36,650 nt of DNA from CAZMXI01 sp964570205 (GCA_964570205.1 CAZMXI010000023.1:1-36650), one strand, 5' to 3'; positions 11,653-20,870 are shown, counted from the stretch's first letter. Made by a program: numbers and translations. The notes: a model not told the origin generated them from the letters alone.

Positions 11653-12855
11653 ATGACCCTGTTCCCGTTCCGCTCGATCCGCAGCGCCTTCCACATACTC
11701 GCCCTCGCCGGCGCATGCTTCCTCCCCGATGCCCAGGCGGCCGATGCTCCTTCCGGCCAGCGCCGGCTCTGGACCAACCCCCAACCCGATATGCCTTATA
11801 TGACCAAACCCGCCACACGCCCCGCCGACTGGCTCGTCCAGCACGACCCCGTCACCCCCAACGCCTCCCCCGAGGCCCGCGCCCTCCTCCGCTTCCTCTA
11901 CGACATCTCCGGCCGGCAGACCCTCACCGGCCAGCACAACTACGCCTCCAACCAGGGCCGATTCACCGCCCAGGCGCGCCAGATCACCGGCAAGGTTCCC
12001 GCCCTCTACGGCACCGACTGGGGCTCCGCCCGCCACGAGATCGGCCCGGCCAGGGACAGAATCGTCCAGGCCGTCATCCGCGAGCACCGCAGGGGCTCCA
12101 TCATCGCCATCTGCTGGCACGCCATCCGCCCCACCGACAGCGAGCCCAATACCTTCGAGCGCAGCGTCAAGGCCAAGCTCACCGAAGCCGAGTGGAATGA
12201 GCTGACCACCCCCGGTTCAGCGCTGCACCAGCGCTGGATCGGCCAGATCGACGTCGTCGCCGAATACCTCAAGCAGTTGCGCGATGCCCGCGTGCCCATC
12301 CTCTGGCGGCCGCTTCATGAGATCAACGGCGACTGGTTCTGGTGGAACGGCCGCCGCGGCGACCGCGGCAGCAAGCTGCTCTATCGCATGATGTTCGACC
12401 GTCTCGCCAACCATCACAAGCTCAACAACCTCATCTGGGTCTGGAACCCCGACCGCCCCGAACGCGAAGACCGGCAGTTCATCGATTACTTCCCCGGCCA
12501 TCCATACGTCGATGTTCTGGCCCTGGATACCTACCAGGGATACAAGCAGTCGTACTACGACGACCTGAACGCCCTCTCGGATGGCAAGCCGCTGGCCATC
12601 TCCGAGTGCGGCGCGAACGTGCCCCCGCTGGATATCTTCAAGACCCAGCCCAAGTGGGCCTATTACATGATCTGGGCCGGTTTCACCGGCCGCGGCGGCC
12701 CCGGCAGCGCCAACCTCGCCGAATACGTCAAACACCCCCGCATGTGGAGCCTGGACGATCTGCCCTACATGGAAGCCATCACCCCCCTCCGCTCCGCCGC
12801 CGGCCTCCCCTCCACCCGCCCCGCCGCGCCCCCGCCGCCTGAGCCCGCACCCTGA
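11653..12855 (+). CDS. Secreted GH26-family beta-mannanase-like glycoside hydrolase
   Basis: This is an exported 400-residue enzyme of glycoside hydrolase family 26, whose members mostly cleave beta-1,4-mannans. A signal peptide ends near residue 29 (DAQA/AD). The barrel carries TLTGQHNY near 91, IAICWHA near 151 and the hallmark WRPLHEINGDWFWW, with Glu223 as probable acid/base. IWVWNPD lies near 261, and LAISECG holds Glu318 as the probable nucleophile. The C-terminus ends in a short Pro/Ala-rich tail. An ATG at 11653 preceded by GGAG (11643-11646) sets the start. The frame is open further upstream, but that part lacks GH26 features. The neighbours do not encode an obvious mannan uptake system. 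Confidence 0.9.
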   Translation: MTLFPFRSIRSAFHILALAGACFLPDAQAADAPSGQRRLWTNPQPDMPYMTKPATRPADWLVQHDPVTPNASPEARALLRFLYDISGRQTLTGQHNYASNQGRFTAQARQITGKVPALYGTDWGSARHEIGPARDRIVQAVIREHRRGSIIAICWHAIRPTDSEPNTFERSVKAKLTEAEWNELTTPGSALHQRWIGQIDVVAEYLKQLRDARVPILWRPLHEINGDWFWWNGRRGDRGSKLLYRMMFDRLANHHKLNNLIWVWNPDRPEREDRQFIDYFPGHPYVDVLALDTYQGYKQSYYDDLNALSDGKPLAISECGANVPPLDIFKTQPKWAYYMIWAGFTGRGGPGSANLAEYVKHPRMWSLDDLPYMEAITPLRSAAGLPSTRPAAPPPPEPAP

Positions 12856-13105
12856 TCCGCCCCGGCAGCGCACGATGATTGCATTCATACCAGGCCATCC
12901 CGCCCGGCTTTGATCCCGCGCCTTCGTTCGGAGCAAACGCCTTGGCATTCTTTCGGAGTATAAGCTTCAGCCTGCATGTGGCTCCTTCCCCATTTGCCTT
13001 CTCCCACCACTGCCGCCACAATGCTCCCACCCACGCCGTATCGGGTCGATCATGAAGACCGTTTCTACGACTCCGGCCACCTCGGCCACACTGTAGGAGG
13101 GTTCG

Positions 13106-14035
13106 ATGAGCGTTCCCGGCTATCAGGAGTTCATGCTGCCGCTGCTCAGGCTTGCCGCTGACGGTGAAGTGCACTCCTTCGCACAGGCCATGGAGACTCT
13201 TGCCTCAGAGTTGAGCATCTCTGAGGAGGATCAGGCACGGCTATTACCAAGCGGTGTACAGACCCAGTTCTACAACCGGGTCACCTGGGCCGTCACCTAT
13301 TTGACCAAGAGCCTCCTGCTGGACAGGATTGGGCGCGGCCGGTTCAGGATTACTGAGCGCGGCGTCGAAGTGATTGGTGCAAATCCAGCGCGCATCGATA
13401 ACCGTTTCCTGGATCAGTTCCCGGAGTACCGGCAGTTCAAGATCAAGAGAGCCAACAAGGCGATGGCAACCAAGGGAACCGCGGACGCGAGCCCGCTTCC
13501 GGATGATCCAGAGGTCACACCGCAGGAACGGCTGCAGGGCGCGTATGAGGAGCTGCACGATTCACTGGCGGATGACCTGCAACAGCGCATTCTCGCGGGC
13601 TCGCCGAAGTTCTTTGAGCATCTGGTGCTTCGCCTCCTCCTCGCCATGGGCTATGGACGCGGCCAGATGGAGCGCGCTGAGGTCACAGGCAGAAGCGGCG
13701 ATGAGGGCATCGACGGCGTCATCCCCGAAGACCGGCTCGGATTGGACATGGTCTACATCCAAGCCAAGAAGTGGGACGACTCCGTCGGTCCCGGAGAAAT
13801 CGACAAGTTTGTCGGCAGCCTTATGCGCAAGAAGGCCACCAAGGGTGTCTTCATCACCAGCGGTACCTACACCGAAGGAGCACGCCGCGCTGCGAGAGAG
13901 GCAGCCGTGAAAGTCCGCCTGATCGACGGCGATGAACTGGCTGATCTCCTGATTGACTTCAATGTCGGCGTCACCGCCGCAGAAACGTATACCGTGAAGA
14001 GGGTGGATGGCGACTTCTTCGATGAATTGGCCTGA
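13106..14035 (+). CDS. mrr: Mrr-type (type IV) restriction endonuclease
   Basis: The 309-residue protein has the two-domain plan of Mrr enzymes, which cut DNA carrying foreign methylation. Residues about 5-95 form the Mrr N-terminal winged-helix domain (VPGYQEFMLPLLRLAADGE, RGRFRITERGVEVI). Residues about 165-285 form the PD-(D/E)xK-like nuclease: Glu171 in the FFEHLV helix, Asp203 in GDEGIDGVI and Gln219-Ala-Lys221 in YIQAKKW. FITSGTYTEGAR is also typical. AGGAGG at 13095-13100 lies 5 bases before the ATG. No methyltransferase or specificity gene is adjacent, which fits a methylation-dependent enzyme acting alone. Confidence 0.93.
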   Translation: MSVPGYQEFMLPLLRLAADGEVHSFAQAMETLASELSISEEDQARLLPSGVQTQFYNRVTWAVTYLTKSLLLDRIGRGRFRITERGVEVIGANPARIDNRFLDQFPEYRQFKIKRANKAMATKGTADASPLPDDPEVTPQERLQGAYEELHDSLADDLQQRILAGSPKFFEHLVLRLLLAMGYGRGQMERAEVTGRSGDEGIDGVIPEDRLGLDMVYIQAKKWDDSVGPGEIDKFVGSLMRKKATKGVFITSGTYTEGARRAAREAAVKVRLIDGDELADLLIDFNVGVTAAETYTVKRVDGDFFDELA

Positions 14036-14414
14036 TCGCCGCCATGATGAGCGGCCGGGCGGTTCTGGATTTGCAGGGCATGGAAGAGCCAACGACTAGA
14101 CGAGAACAGCCACCGTTTTCATAAGCTCCGCTCATTCATGACCTTGTCTCGCCCACCGGCCCTGGGCCGGCCAGGATGCAGCAATGGTGAGCGCCCCAGC
14201 TCCAACGCCCGCCCCTCCTAGCGGCCACCCAACGGGCGACAGTCCTCCCCCACCCCGCCAGAGAAAAATCCCCAAAACAGTAAACAAAACCCAAACTCAA
14301 GCGTAGTATCATAGGAACAACGACCCGCCCGCCCGCCATCCCGCACCTACCAAGTGCGGCATGAAAGGCCGGCTCAACACAACCAGAAGGAGGGGAAGCC
14401 CATGCTCTTCGCCA

Positions 14415-14442
14415 CTGACCACGGACAACTGACAACGGACCA
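14415..14442 (+). repeat. Tandem 14-base repeat (CTGAC-ACGGAC words)
   Basis: CTGACCACGGACAA (14415-14428) is followed directly by CTGACAACGGACCA (14429-14442), differing at two positions. Comparable words occur as intergenic repeats in many environmental bacterial genomes, as far as I know. Origin and function are unknown. Confidence 0.6.
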
Positions 14443-14494
14443 TGCACCCCCATTCCCTCCAATCCCCTTTCCCTCAAACACTTATACCTCATCC

Positions 14495-14524
14495 ATGTCC
14501 CAAAATGTCCCACAATGTCCCACA
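14495..14524 (+). repeat. Three tandem copies of ATGTCCCAMA
   Basis: Three consecutive 10-base units read ATGTCCCAAA, ATGTCCCACA and ATGTCCCACA. They sit between the 14-base tandem repeat and the TTCGTGCC-type repeat, with no coding frame that makes sense of them. Confidence 0.7.
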
Positions 14525-14580
14525 TTACAGTCTTCACTCCCGATCCGTTTGCGTCGGTGTGCATCTGTGGTTCCATCTCC

Positions 14581-14600
14581 TTCGTGCCGTTCGTGGCTTC
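14581..14600 (+). repeat. Dispersed TTCGTGCC-type repeat, copy A
   Basis: TTCGTGCCGTTCGTGGCTTC here matches 25700-25719 at 19 of 20 positions, some 11 kb away in an equally non-coding stretch. In both places it is made of iterated TTCGTG words. Confidence 0.6.
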
Positions 14601-14667
14601 CACTTCCTCTCCCTCAATTTGCAGTAAACCGTTGCACCTGCCCTACATCCGTCGTAATCTGCCCCAC

Positions 14668-16062
14668 ATGCAAATCGACTTCTGCGGCGCTGATCGCACC
14701 GTCACCGGAACCTGCCACATCATCTCCGTCAACGGCCGACGTCTCATCCTCGACATGGGCATGTACCAGGGCCCACGCCAGGAGGCCCGCCGCCTCAATG
14801 AGTGGCTCCCCGACGATGTCAAAAACGCCGACGCCCTCATCCTCTCCCACGGCCATTTCGACCACTGCGGCAAAATCCCCGTCCTCACCCGCGCTGGCTT
14901 CGATGGGCCCATCTACTGCACCCCCGCCACCGCCGAAGTCGCACGCATCGTCCTCCAGGACTCGGCCGAAATCCAGGAAGAAGATTCCAACTACCTCAAC
15001 CGCCGCTCCCGCGCGCCCGGAGAAGAACCCGTCCGCCCCCTCTACGTCACCAGCGACATCCCTCGCGTCCTTAAGCTCCTCCGCCGCACCCGCTACGGCC
15101 AGCGCATCGAACTCGGCAACGGCGTCGCCTTCACCTTCTACGATGCCGGCCACATCCTCGGCTCGGCCTACGTCATCGTCGAATGGACCGACGCCGGCGC
15201 CACCCGCTCCCTGCTCTTCACCGGCGATATGGGCCGTTACAACACCCCCATCCTCCGCGACCCCGAAACCCTCCCCCGCCCCGTCGATTACGTCATCACC
15301 GAAAGCACCTACGGCGCACGCGCCCACGCGCCCATCGACGAAGTCGGCCCCCAATTGCTCGATTGCGTCCGCCACTGCATCGAAAAACGCAGCCGCATGC
15401 TCGTCCCCGCCTTCGCCGTCGGCCGAACCCAGACCATCCTCTGGTACCTCCAGCGATTCGTCCAGCAGAAACTCATCCCCTCCATCCCCATCTACGTCGA
15501 CAGCCCCATGGGCATCGAGGTCAGCAAGGTCCACTGCGACTTCCCCGACTACTACGACGAAGAAACCCGCAACGCCATCGGCGACCATGACCTCTTCGGC
15601 ACCTCCCGCGTCATCTTCGCCAAAGACACCCAGCAGTCGCGCCGGATCAACGCCGACCCCGGCCCCTGCGTCATCATCGCCTCCAGCCCCACCTGCGAGT
15701 TCGGACGCATCCTCCACCACCTCAAACGCACCGCCGAACGCCCCGACGACCTCCTCGTCTTCGTCGGCTTCACCCCCGGCCACACCCTCGGCCGGCGACT
15801 CCAGGATGGCCAGAAACGCGTCCGCATCTACGACCGCTGGTTCGATGTCGTCTGCGGCGTCCGCACCATCCACGGCCTCAGCGCCCACGCCGACGCCGAT
15901 GAAATCCTCCGGTTCCTCGCCCCAACCTTGCGCCCCCAGACCCAGTTCTACGTCGTCCACGGCGAAAGCGACGAGGCCGAAACGATGGCCGCCCGCCTCG
16001 TCGCCGCCGGTGCCGGCGAGGCCGTCATCCCCGCCATGCAAAGCTCGGTGGTGGCCCTCTGA
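14668..16062 (+). CDS. Beta-CASP metallo-beta-lactamase-fold RNA hydrolase
   Basis: This 464-residue protein is a zinc-dependent metallo-hydrolase of the beta-CASP group (CPSF/RNase-like), whose members process or degrade RNA. The start MQIDFCGADRTVTGTCH fits the family. The HxHxDH motif is at residues 61-66 (SHGHFDHCG), followed by DAGHILGSA, FTGDMGRYNTPIL, ESTYGAR, PAFAVGRTQTI and VDSPMGIEV. The C-terminal metal-binding beta-CASP motifs appear as HGLSAHADADE and VVHGESDEAE. The frame is open to 14515, but that portion covers the repeat-rich spacer. No ribosome site is visible before 14668. I cannot say whether it acts on mRNA or tRNA. Confidence 0.9.
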   Translation: MQIDFCGADRTVTGTCHIISVNGRRLILDMGMYQGPRQEARRLNEWLPDDVKNADALILSHGHFDHCGKIPVLTRAGFDGPIYCTPATAEVARIVLQDSAEIQEEDSNYLNRRSRAPGEEPVRPLYVTSDIPRVLKLLRRTRYGQRIELGNGVAFTFYDAGHILGSAYVIVEWTDAGATRSLLFTGDMGRYNTPILRDPETLPRPVDYVITESTYGARAHAPIDEVGPQLLDCVRHCIEKRSRMLVPAFAVGRTQTILWYLQRFVQQKLIPSIPIYVDSPMGIEVSKVHCDFPDYYDEETRNAIGDHDLFGTSRVIFAKDTQQSRRINADPGPCVIIASSPTCEFGRILHHLKRTAERPDDLLVFVGFTPGHTLGRRLQDGQKRVRIYDRWFDVVCGVRTIHGLSAHADADEILRFLAPTLRPQTQFYVVHGESDEAETMAARLVAAGAGEAVIPAMQSSVVAL

Positions 16063-16154
16063 TCCCCAATCTGCCCATGTTGCGCATCTTCAGCCTGCGC
16101 GCCGGCCTCCCTGCACTGCCGGCCCCGCGCCTGCCGATCGCCGCCCCTTTCACC

Positions 16155-16182
16155 TTGACACCAATCCTCCCCAGCTTATAGT
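16155..16182 (+). promoter_or_regulatory. Promoter of tRNA-Gln
   Basis: A perfect -35 box TTGACA (16155-16160) and a -10 box TATAGT (16177-16182) are separated by 16 bases. Transcription would start near 16189, about 20 bases before the tRNA. This is the best vegetative sigma-factor promoter I see in the window. Confidence 0.75.
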
Positions 16183-16208
16183 TTTATCATACGTCAGCGT
16201 CGTGTTAC

Positions 16209-16279
16209 TGGGGATTGGTGTAACGGTAGCACAGCAGACTCTGGATCTGCTTGTCTAGGTTCGAATCCTAGATCCCCAG
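16209..16279 (+). tRNA. tRNA-Gln (anticodon CUG)
   Basis: A full cloverleaf can be drawn by eye. The acceptor stem is TGGGGAT/ATCCCCA. The D arm is GTG-TAACGGTAG-CAC. The anticodon stem GCAGA/TCTGC encloses CTCTGGA, which gives anticodon CTG. The T arm is CTAGG-TTCGAAT-CCTAG, and the discriminator base is G. The length is 71 bases. The terminal CCA is not encoded (CTT follows), so it must be added after transcription. Confidence 0.97.
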
Positions 16280-16596
16280 CTTTGGTCCGCCTCGGGACCC
16301 GTGGTGACCGCGGCGGACGCGGCGTGACTAACTCCCGCATTCACAAGATGATGCGCGAGATCTCCCAAAGACAACCCGTTGACACCGCCTGACCGCGATT
16401 GACCCGCTTGGACTGCGGCGTGTGTGTCTTTTTGTGCGTCGCTTGCCCCATCCGTTCCCGTCCCAGCGAGAACACCCGTCCCGTCCATCCCGTCGTATCG
16501 AGGCAGCCGATCACGTTCAAACATCTGTCTCCTTTGGTCTGGGAGCACTCCTGCCCATGCGGGAAGCACAATGGGACCGTGAAGGGGTTGTGATCG
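16280..16596 (+). other. Spacer between tRNA-Gln and EamA gene
   Basis: These 317 bases hold no gene, clear terminator or strong promoter that I can support. A locally repetitive patch of CCCGTCC words occurs around 16455-16495. Confidence 0.4.
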
Positions 16597-17568
16597 ATGG
16601 CGGGACGAGGTTTGCCGGCGTCAGGGCAACGCCCGACCGGCCCCGACCGGCGCAGTCTCCGCATCGGCGTCTTTGCGGGTATCATCCTCGCCATGATGTG
16701 GCTTGTTGTGGCGCTTCGGGTTCTTTCCAACCCGTTTTCCAATGTATTTCAGAAGACCCTGGCCCGCCGGACGGCCGACCCGCTGTTCATCATCTGCATC
16801 ACCCACGGGCTGCTGTCGCTGGTCTGCCTGCCGGCGTGCCTGCTCTACCTGCGGAATCTCTCGGGCGACTTCTGGCTCAACATCTCGATCTGCGCCATCC
16901 TGGCCGTGGCGGGAAATGTCCTGATCGTCAAGGCGGTGGAACTGTCCGATCTCTCGGTTCTCGGCCCGATCAATGCCTATAAGGCCATCGTCAGCCTGAT
17001 TCCAGGGATGATCCTGCTGAACGAAGTGCCCGGCTTGGGGGGCGTGAGCGGCATGGCCCTGATCGTCGCGGGCAGCTATTTCCTCGTGGATCGCAGGGTG
17101 CAAGGACCCGATCCGGGCGTCTTCTCGAGGCTCTTCCGCGACCGCGGCGTTCAGTACCGCCTGCTGGGCCTGGTCCTGTCGGCTATCGAGGCGGTCTTCC
17201 TGAAGAAGGCGCTGCTGGCTTCGTCGCCGCTGGTCACGTTCATCTTCTGGGCGGTCCTGGGTTTTGGCGTGTCGCTGGCCGCCATTGCCGTCCTGATGAA
17301 GCGAAGATGGGATCACGAGGTCGGCGCGTTCAAGGCCAACCTGCGGGAATACCTGCTGCTGTTCCTGACCACGGGCGTGATGCAATTCTGCACGCTGGTC
17401 TCGTTCAAGCTGCTGCACGTCGGCTATGCCCTGGCGCTTTTCCAGACGTCGGCGATCCTGAGCGTGATCCTGGGCTACAGGTTCTTCCAGGAACGCAACG
17501 TGATCCAGCGGCTGGTCGGCTCCTGCGTGATGGTGGCCGGGGCGATTCTGATCGTCACGAGCAGGTGA
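16597..17568 (+). CDS. EamA/DMT-family transporter
   Basis: The 323-residue protein has about ten hydrophobic spans in two similar halves, as expected for the drug/metabolite transporter superfamily (EamA domains) in the inner membrane. Characteristic segments are NPFSNVFQKTLARR in helix 1, VIVKAVELSDLSVLGPINAYKAIVSLIPGM near residues 107-138, and IEAVFLKKALLASSPLVTF at the start of the second half. The substrate cannot be predicted. The start at 16597 has AAGGGG 9 bases upstream but gives a polar leader of about 25 residues. A start at 16693 (MMWLVVALRV) would remove it. Confidence 0.85.
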   Translation: MAGRGLPASGQRPTGPDRRSLRIGVFAGIILAMMWLVVALRVLSNPFSNVFQKTLARRTADPLFIICITHGLLSLVCLPACLLYLRNLSGDFWLNISICAILAVAGNVLIVKAVELSDLSVLGPINAYKAIVSLIPGMILLNEVPGLGGVSGMALIVAGSYFLVDRRVQGPDPGVFSRLFRDRGVQYRLLGLVLSAIEAVFLKKALLASSPLVTFIFWAVLGFGVSLAAIAVLMKRRWDHEVGAFKANLREYLLLFLTTGVMQFCTLVSFKLLHVGYALALFQTSAILSVILGYRFFQERNVIQRLVGSCVMVAGAILIVTSR

Positions 17569-17652
17569 ACGCCTGAGCATTCCACGCGGTAATACAAAGC
17601 ATCTGAGTCACGGGCGTTCTCGTCGCTCTCGCGGAACTAGAAGGAAGGAACT

Positions 17653-18840
17653 ATGTCGTATCTGTATCATCTGGCGATCATTGCGGGCCTGGTGGTTTGC
17701 GGGATTTCAGGCCAGGCGGCGGCCGAACCTGGCGAGCGCGGCGAGCAGTCGATCACCATCGACTGGCCGGTCGCCCGAGCCGTCTTCCAGCGGTCCTCCT
17801 CCAATACCGCCGCCCTGCCCATTCGCGGAAAATGTCCGCCAAAGACCGACCGAATCGAAGCGCGCCTCGTTGCGCGTGCGGCCGGCCAGGGGACTGCAAC
17901 GGACTGGGCCGCCCTGTCTCCAGCTCCCGCAAACAATGCGTTTGGCGGTACGATCACAGGCCAGGGTGGGTGGTACGATCTTGAGGTCCGGGCAATGGCC
18001 GGCGCTTCCGTCATCGCCAGCACGACGGTCCAGCGCGTTGGCATCGGCGAGGTCTTTGTGGTGGTCGGCCACTCGGTGGCCGCGGGCCAGTCGGAGAGCA
18101 TCGAAGGCGCCACCGACGACCGCGTGAACACGGTGCCGATCGACCCGCAGAGCGCCACATATCAACAGTACCTGCGAACCGGCGACGCGAAGCACTTGCC
18201 CGTTCCGGGCTTCGCCCACTACGGCACGGGCGTTATCCCAGCGCCCTTCGGCAACAGCAACTATCTCTGGTCCCAGTTCGGCGAACACGTCTCACGCAAG
18301 CGGAACGTGCCGGTCCTGATCTTCAATGCAGCCTTTGGTGGAACCAGCCTGGAGCATTGGGCCAAGTCGGCCCGGAATGTTCAGTTCGAGCACAGCTTCG
18401 TCAAGGCGTCCATCCGCATGCCCTACATCAATCTTGGCAACACGCTCGGCAAGTATGTCCCCCTGACGGGCCTGCGGGCCGTGCTGGCGGACCAGGGACA
18501 GAACGACTGGCCGGAGAAGAACGAGGATCTGGTCTTTCGGAATTACCGGGCCTGGGTGGAGCAGGCCCGCGCCGACCTGGGGCACCCCGGGCTGGCCATC
18601 ATCGTCAACCGCCAGATGCCGTTCCTGCGCGACGCGCAGATCCGCCGGGTTCAGGAGAGGATGATCCGCATGCCACACTGCTTCGCCGGGCCTGATTACG
18701 ACACGCTGCCAAAAGAGGCGCGGCCCGACGACATCCACCTTGGCTTGAACGGGCAAGCCCGGGCTGCGCGGCTCTGGGCCGAATCGCTCGACGATCAGTT
18801 CTTCAAGTCCTCCAAGCCATGGGTGCCCGGCGCCAAGTAA
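17653..18840 (+). CDS. Secreted SASA/SGNH-type carbohydrate esterase
   Basis: This 395-residue exported protein has a signal peptide ending near residue 24. Residues about 32-130 form a beta domain. An SGNH/SASA-like hydrolase follows, with a nucleophile-type motif GHSVAAGQSE (Ser141), a block GNSNYLWSQFGEHVSRKRNVPVLIFNAAFGG folded around residues 202-232, LADQGQND near 282, and a C-terminal DDIHL (Asp359/His362) as catalytic acid and base. Relatives are sialate O-acetylesterases and other carbohydrate deacetylases. Substrate assignment is not possible. An AAGGAAGGAA ribosome site precedes the ATG at 17653. The neighbours are not clearly functionally linked. Confidence 0.75.
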   Translation: MSYLYHLAIIAGLVVCGISGQAAAEPGERGEQSITIDWPVARAVFQRSSSNTAALPIRGKCPPKTDRIEARLVARAAGQGTATDWAALSPAPANNAFGGTITGQGGWYDLEVRAMAGASVIASTTVQRVGIGEVFVVVGHSVAAGQSESIEGATDDRVNTVPIDPQSATYQQYLRTGDAKHLPVPGFAHYGTGVIPAPFGNSNYLWSQFGEHVSRKRNVPVLIFNAAFGGTSLEHWAKSARNVQFEHSFVKASIRMPYINLGNTLGKYVPLTGLRAVLADQGQNDWPEKNEDLVFRNYRAWVEQARADLGHPGLAIIVNRQMPFLRDAQIRRVQERMIRMPHCFAGPDYDTLPKEARPDDIHLGLNGQARAARLWAESLDDQFFKSSKPWVPGAK

Positions 18841-18993
18841 TCGTTTGTCCGTGCCCCGCACCGGTTCGGCCGGCAAGGCGGAGATTCACCTGACGATAAT
18901 CAGCGTCGCTGGCATGACCCTGATGGCGGCGCTTGCCATTCCCTGGCGATGGCATTTGAATAGGGCCATTGGCCCCTTGAGGAATGGGTAAAT

Positions 18994-20790
18994 ATGATGC
19001 AAACCACAATCTTTATCCTGATCATCTGCATGGCGGCCTCGACGGCCATCGCCGGCGCTGCCCCCAGCGAGGATGCCACCCTCGATGCCTTCTTCCGCGA
19101 GCACCTGGATGCCACCTTCCGGCTGCGCCCCAGCATGGCCACCGGCCTGGGCGATCACCGCTTCGATGACCAGCTTGACGATGTATCCCCCGCCGCCCGC
19201 GCCCGCTGGACCGAGCAGACCCGCTCGACGCTCGAAGCGCTGCCGCGCCGGGTCGATTTCAAGAAGCTGACCCGCGCTGGGCAGATCGACTACGAGATCT
19301 TCGAGCACAGCCTGCGCCGATCGCTCTGGCTCAACGAGCAGTTCAACCCGTTTGTCACCGACCCGCGCAGCTACAACGGCCTGATCAGCGACACCGTCTT
19401 CGGCCTGCTCACGCGATCCACCCTGCCGCATGAGACAAACGTCACCAACGCCATCGCCCGCATCCGCAAGGTGCCCGCGGTGATCGCCGCCGCCCGGCAG
19501 AGCCTTCAGAACCCGCCCCGCGTGTACGTCGAGACCGCCATCCAGCAGAACCGAGGCGCCATCCGCTTCTATGAGACCGACGTGATTGCCCTGGCCGGCC
19601 AGACCACGCAGCCGCAGCTCGCTGCATTGAAGTCGGCCGCCGCCGAGTTCGTGCCCGTGCTCCGCGCCTACCAGGAGTTCCTGGAGAAGGACCTGCTCCC
19701 TCGCGCCAATGGCGAATGGCGCATCGGCCGGGAAAAGTTCACCCGCAAGTTCGACCTCGACACCAACGCCGGCGTCTCGGCCGACCGGATCTACTCCGAC
19801 GCCCTCGCCGAGTTCGACCGCGTGCGCAACGACATGTATGTCATCGCCCGCCAGGCGTGGAGCCGCTATTGCCCCGGCGCAGCGCTGCCGCCCGATGATG
19901 CCGAGGGCCGCCGCCAGACGATCGAGCGCGTGCTCCAGCGCATGGCCGAAGACCACGGCCGGCCGGAACAGCTCGCCCAGGACGCCCGCGCCACCGTCGA
20001 CAGCATCAAGCGCTTCATCACCACCGCCGACATCCTCGCCCTGCCCGACCCCGACCGCTGCCGCATCATCGAAATGCCCGAGTTCCAGCGCGGCAACGCC
20101 GTCGCCTACATGGCCTCGCCGCCCCCGCTGGACCCCCAGGCCACCGGCCACTTCGCCATCAGCCCGCCGCCCCAGTCGTGGGATGCCGACAGGGTCCGCA
20201 GCTTCCTCGAGGAATACAACCGGCACATGCTCCAGGTGCTCACCATCCACGAGGCCTACCCCGGCCATTACGTGCAGATGGAATACGCCAACCGCAACCC
20301 CTCCCTCATCCGCAAGGTGCTTGGCTCGGGCGTGTTCATCGAGGGCTGGGCCGTCTACACCGAGCAGATGATGCTCGACCAGGGATACGGCGGCGGCGAC
20401 CCCGCCCTGCGGCTCAACCAGCTCAAGTTCTATCTCCGCGCTGTCGCCAACATGATCCTCGACTACCGCATGCACTGCGAAGCCATCACCGACGAGCAGG
20501 CCATGGACCTGCTGGTGAAGCAGGCCTTCCAATCCGAGGGCGAAGCGCGCCTGAAGGTCATCCGCAGCAAGCAGAGCGCTGTGCAGCTCTCGACCTACTT
20601 CACCGGCCGGATGGCGCACTACCGCCTGCGCCAGCAGATCCAGCGCGAAATGGGCGACCGGTTCATCCTCGGCCGCTACCACGAGGCCATCCTCGCGCAC
20701 GGCTCGGTGCCCGTCACGTACCTCCCCGAGCTGACCCGCGCCCGCCTGGGCCTGCCCCAGCCCGCGGCCCCGCAGAAGACCGGCCAATGA
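18994..20790 (+). CDS. DUF885-family secreted metallopeptidase-like protein
   Basis: The 598-residue protein belongs to the DUF885 family, commonly found as predicted exported metallopeptidases with an M3/M32-like helical fold. A signal peptide covers about residues 1-22. The zinc site is readable as His419-Glu420 and His425 in TIHEAYPGHYVQ, with the downstream Glu450 in FIEGWAVYTEQMM as likely third ligand. The C-terminal helices (AVQLSTYFTGRMAHYRLRQ folded near 530-550) also fit the family. GAGGA at 18979-18983 precedes adjacent ATGs at 18994 and 18997. A GGGCC-ATT-GGCCC hairpin lies just upstream (18963-18975). The peptide substrate is unknown. Confidence 0.87.
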   Translation: MMQTTIFILIICMAASTAIAGAAPSEDATLDAFFREHLDATFRLRPSMATGLGDHRFDDQLDDVSPAARARWTEQTRSTLEALPRRVDFKKLTRAGQIDYEIFEHSLRRSLWLNEQFNPFVTDPRSYNGLISDTVFGLLTRSTLPHETNVTNAIARIRKVPAVIAAARQSLQNPPRVYVETAIQQNRGAIRFYETDVIALAGQTTQPQLAALKSAAAEFVPVLRAYQEFLEKDLLPRANGEWRIGREKFTRKFDLDTNAGVSADRIYSDALAEFDRVRNDMYVIARQAWSRYCPGAALPPDDAEGRRQTIERVLQRMAEDHGRPEQLAQDARATVDSIKRFITTADILALPDPDRCRIIEMPEFQRGNAVAYMASPPPLDPQATGHFAISPPPQSWDADRVRSFLEEYNRHMLQVLTIHEAYPGHYVQMEYANRNPSLIRKVLGSGVFIEGWAVYTEQMMLDQGYGGGDPALRLNQLKFYLRAVANMILDYRMHCEAITDEQAMDLLVKQAFQSEGEARLKVIRSKQSAVQLSTYFTGRMAHYRLRQQIQREMGDRFILGRYHEAILAHGSVPVTYLPELTRARLGLPQPAAPQKTGQ

Positions 20791-20797
20791 GCAAACC

Positions 20798-20870
20798 TGC
20801 CCATGGCCCGCGCAGCCGGCGCCAACAGTGGCATGGACAACTTGCCCATGGCCCGCGCAGCGGGCGCCAA
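20798..20870 (+). repeat. 45-base-period palindromic repeats (REP-like)
   Basis: A 28-base unit starting TGCCCATGGCCCGCGCAG occurs at 20798-20825 and again at 20843-20870 with one mismatch. Each contains an imperfect inverted repeat (TGGCCCGC...GCGGGCGCCA in the second copy). A further GC hairpin (CCGGC...GCCGG) follows near 20891-20908. The block lies between the DUF885 stop codon and the RAYT-derived element. Confidence 0.65.

Larger units (their letters stand above)
14036..14667 (+). other. Gene-free stretch with short word-like repeats
   Basis: I see no convincing gene in these 632 bases. From 14415 to about 14620 there are three kinds of short repeats, described in the next three entries. 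The rest is ordinary high-GC spacer with an AT-richer patch near 14262-14310 (aaaatccccaaaacagtaaa). A promoter for the metallo-hydrolase presumably lies here, but I could not identify one. Confidence 0.5.

Noticed and set aside
14354..16258. Ser/Pro/Ala-rich 634-codon frame over the metallo-hydrolase
   Set aside because: It is out of frame with a clear beta-CASP enzyme. Its composition is that of a shifted GC-rich gene.
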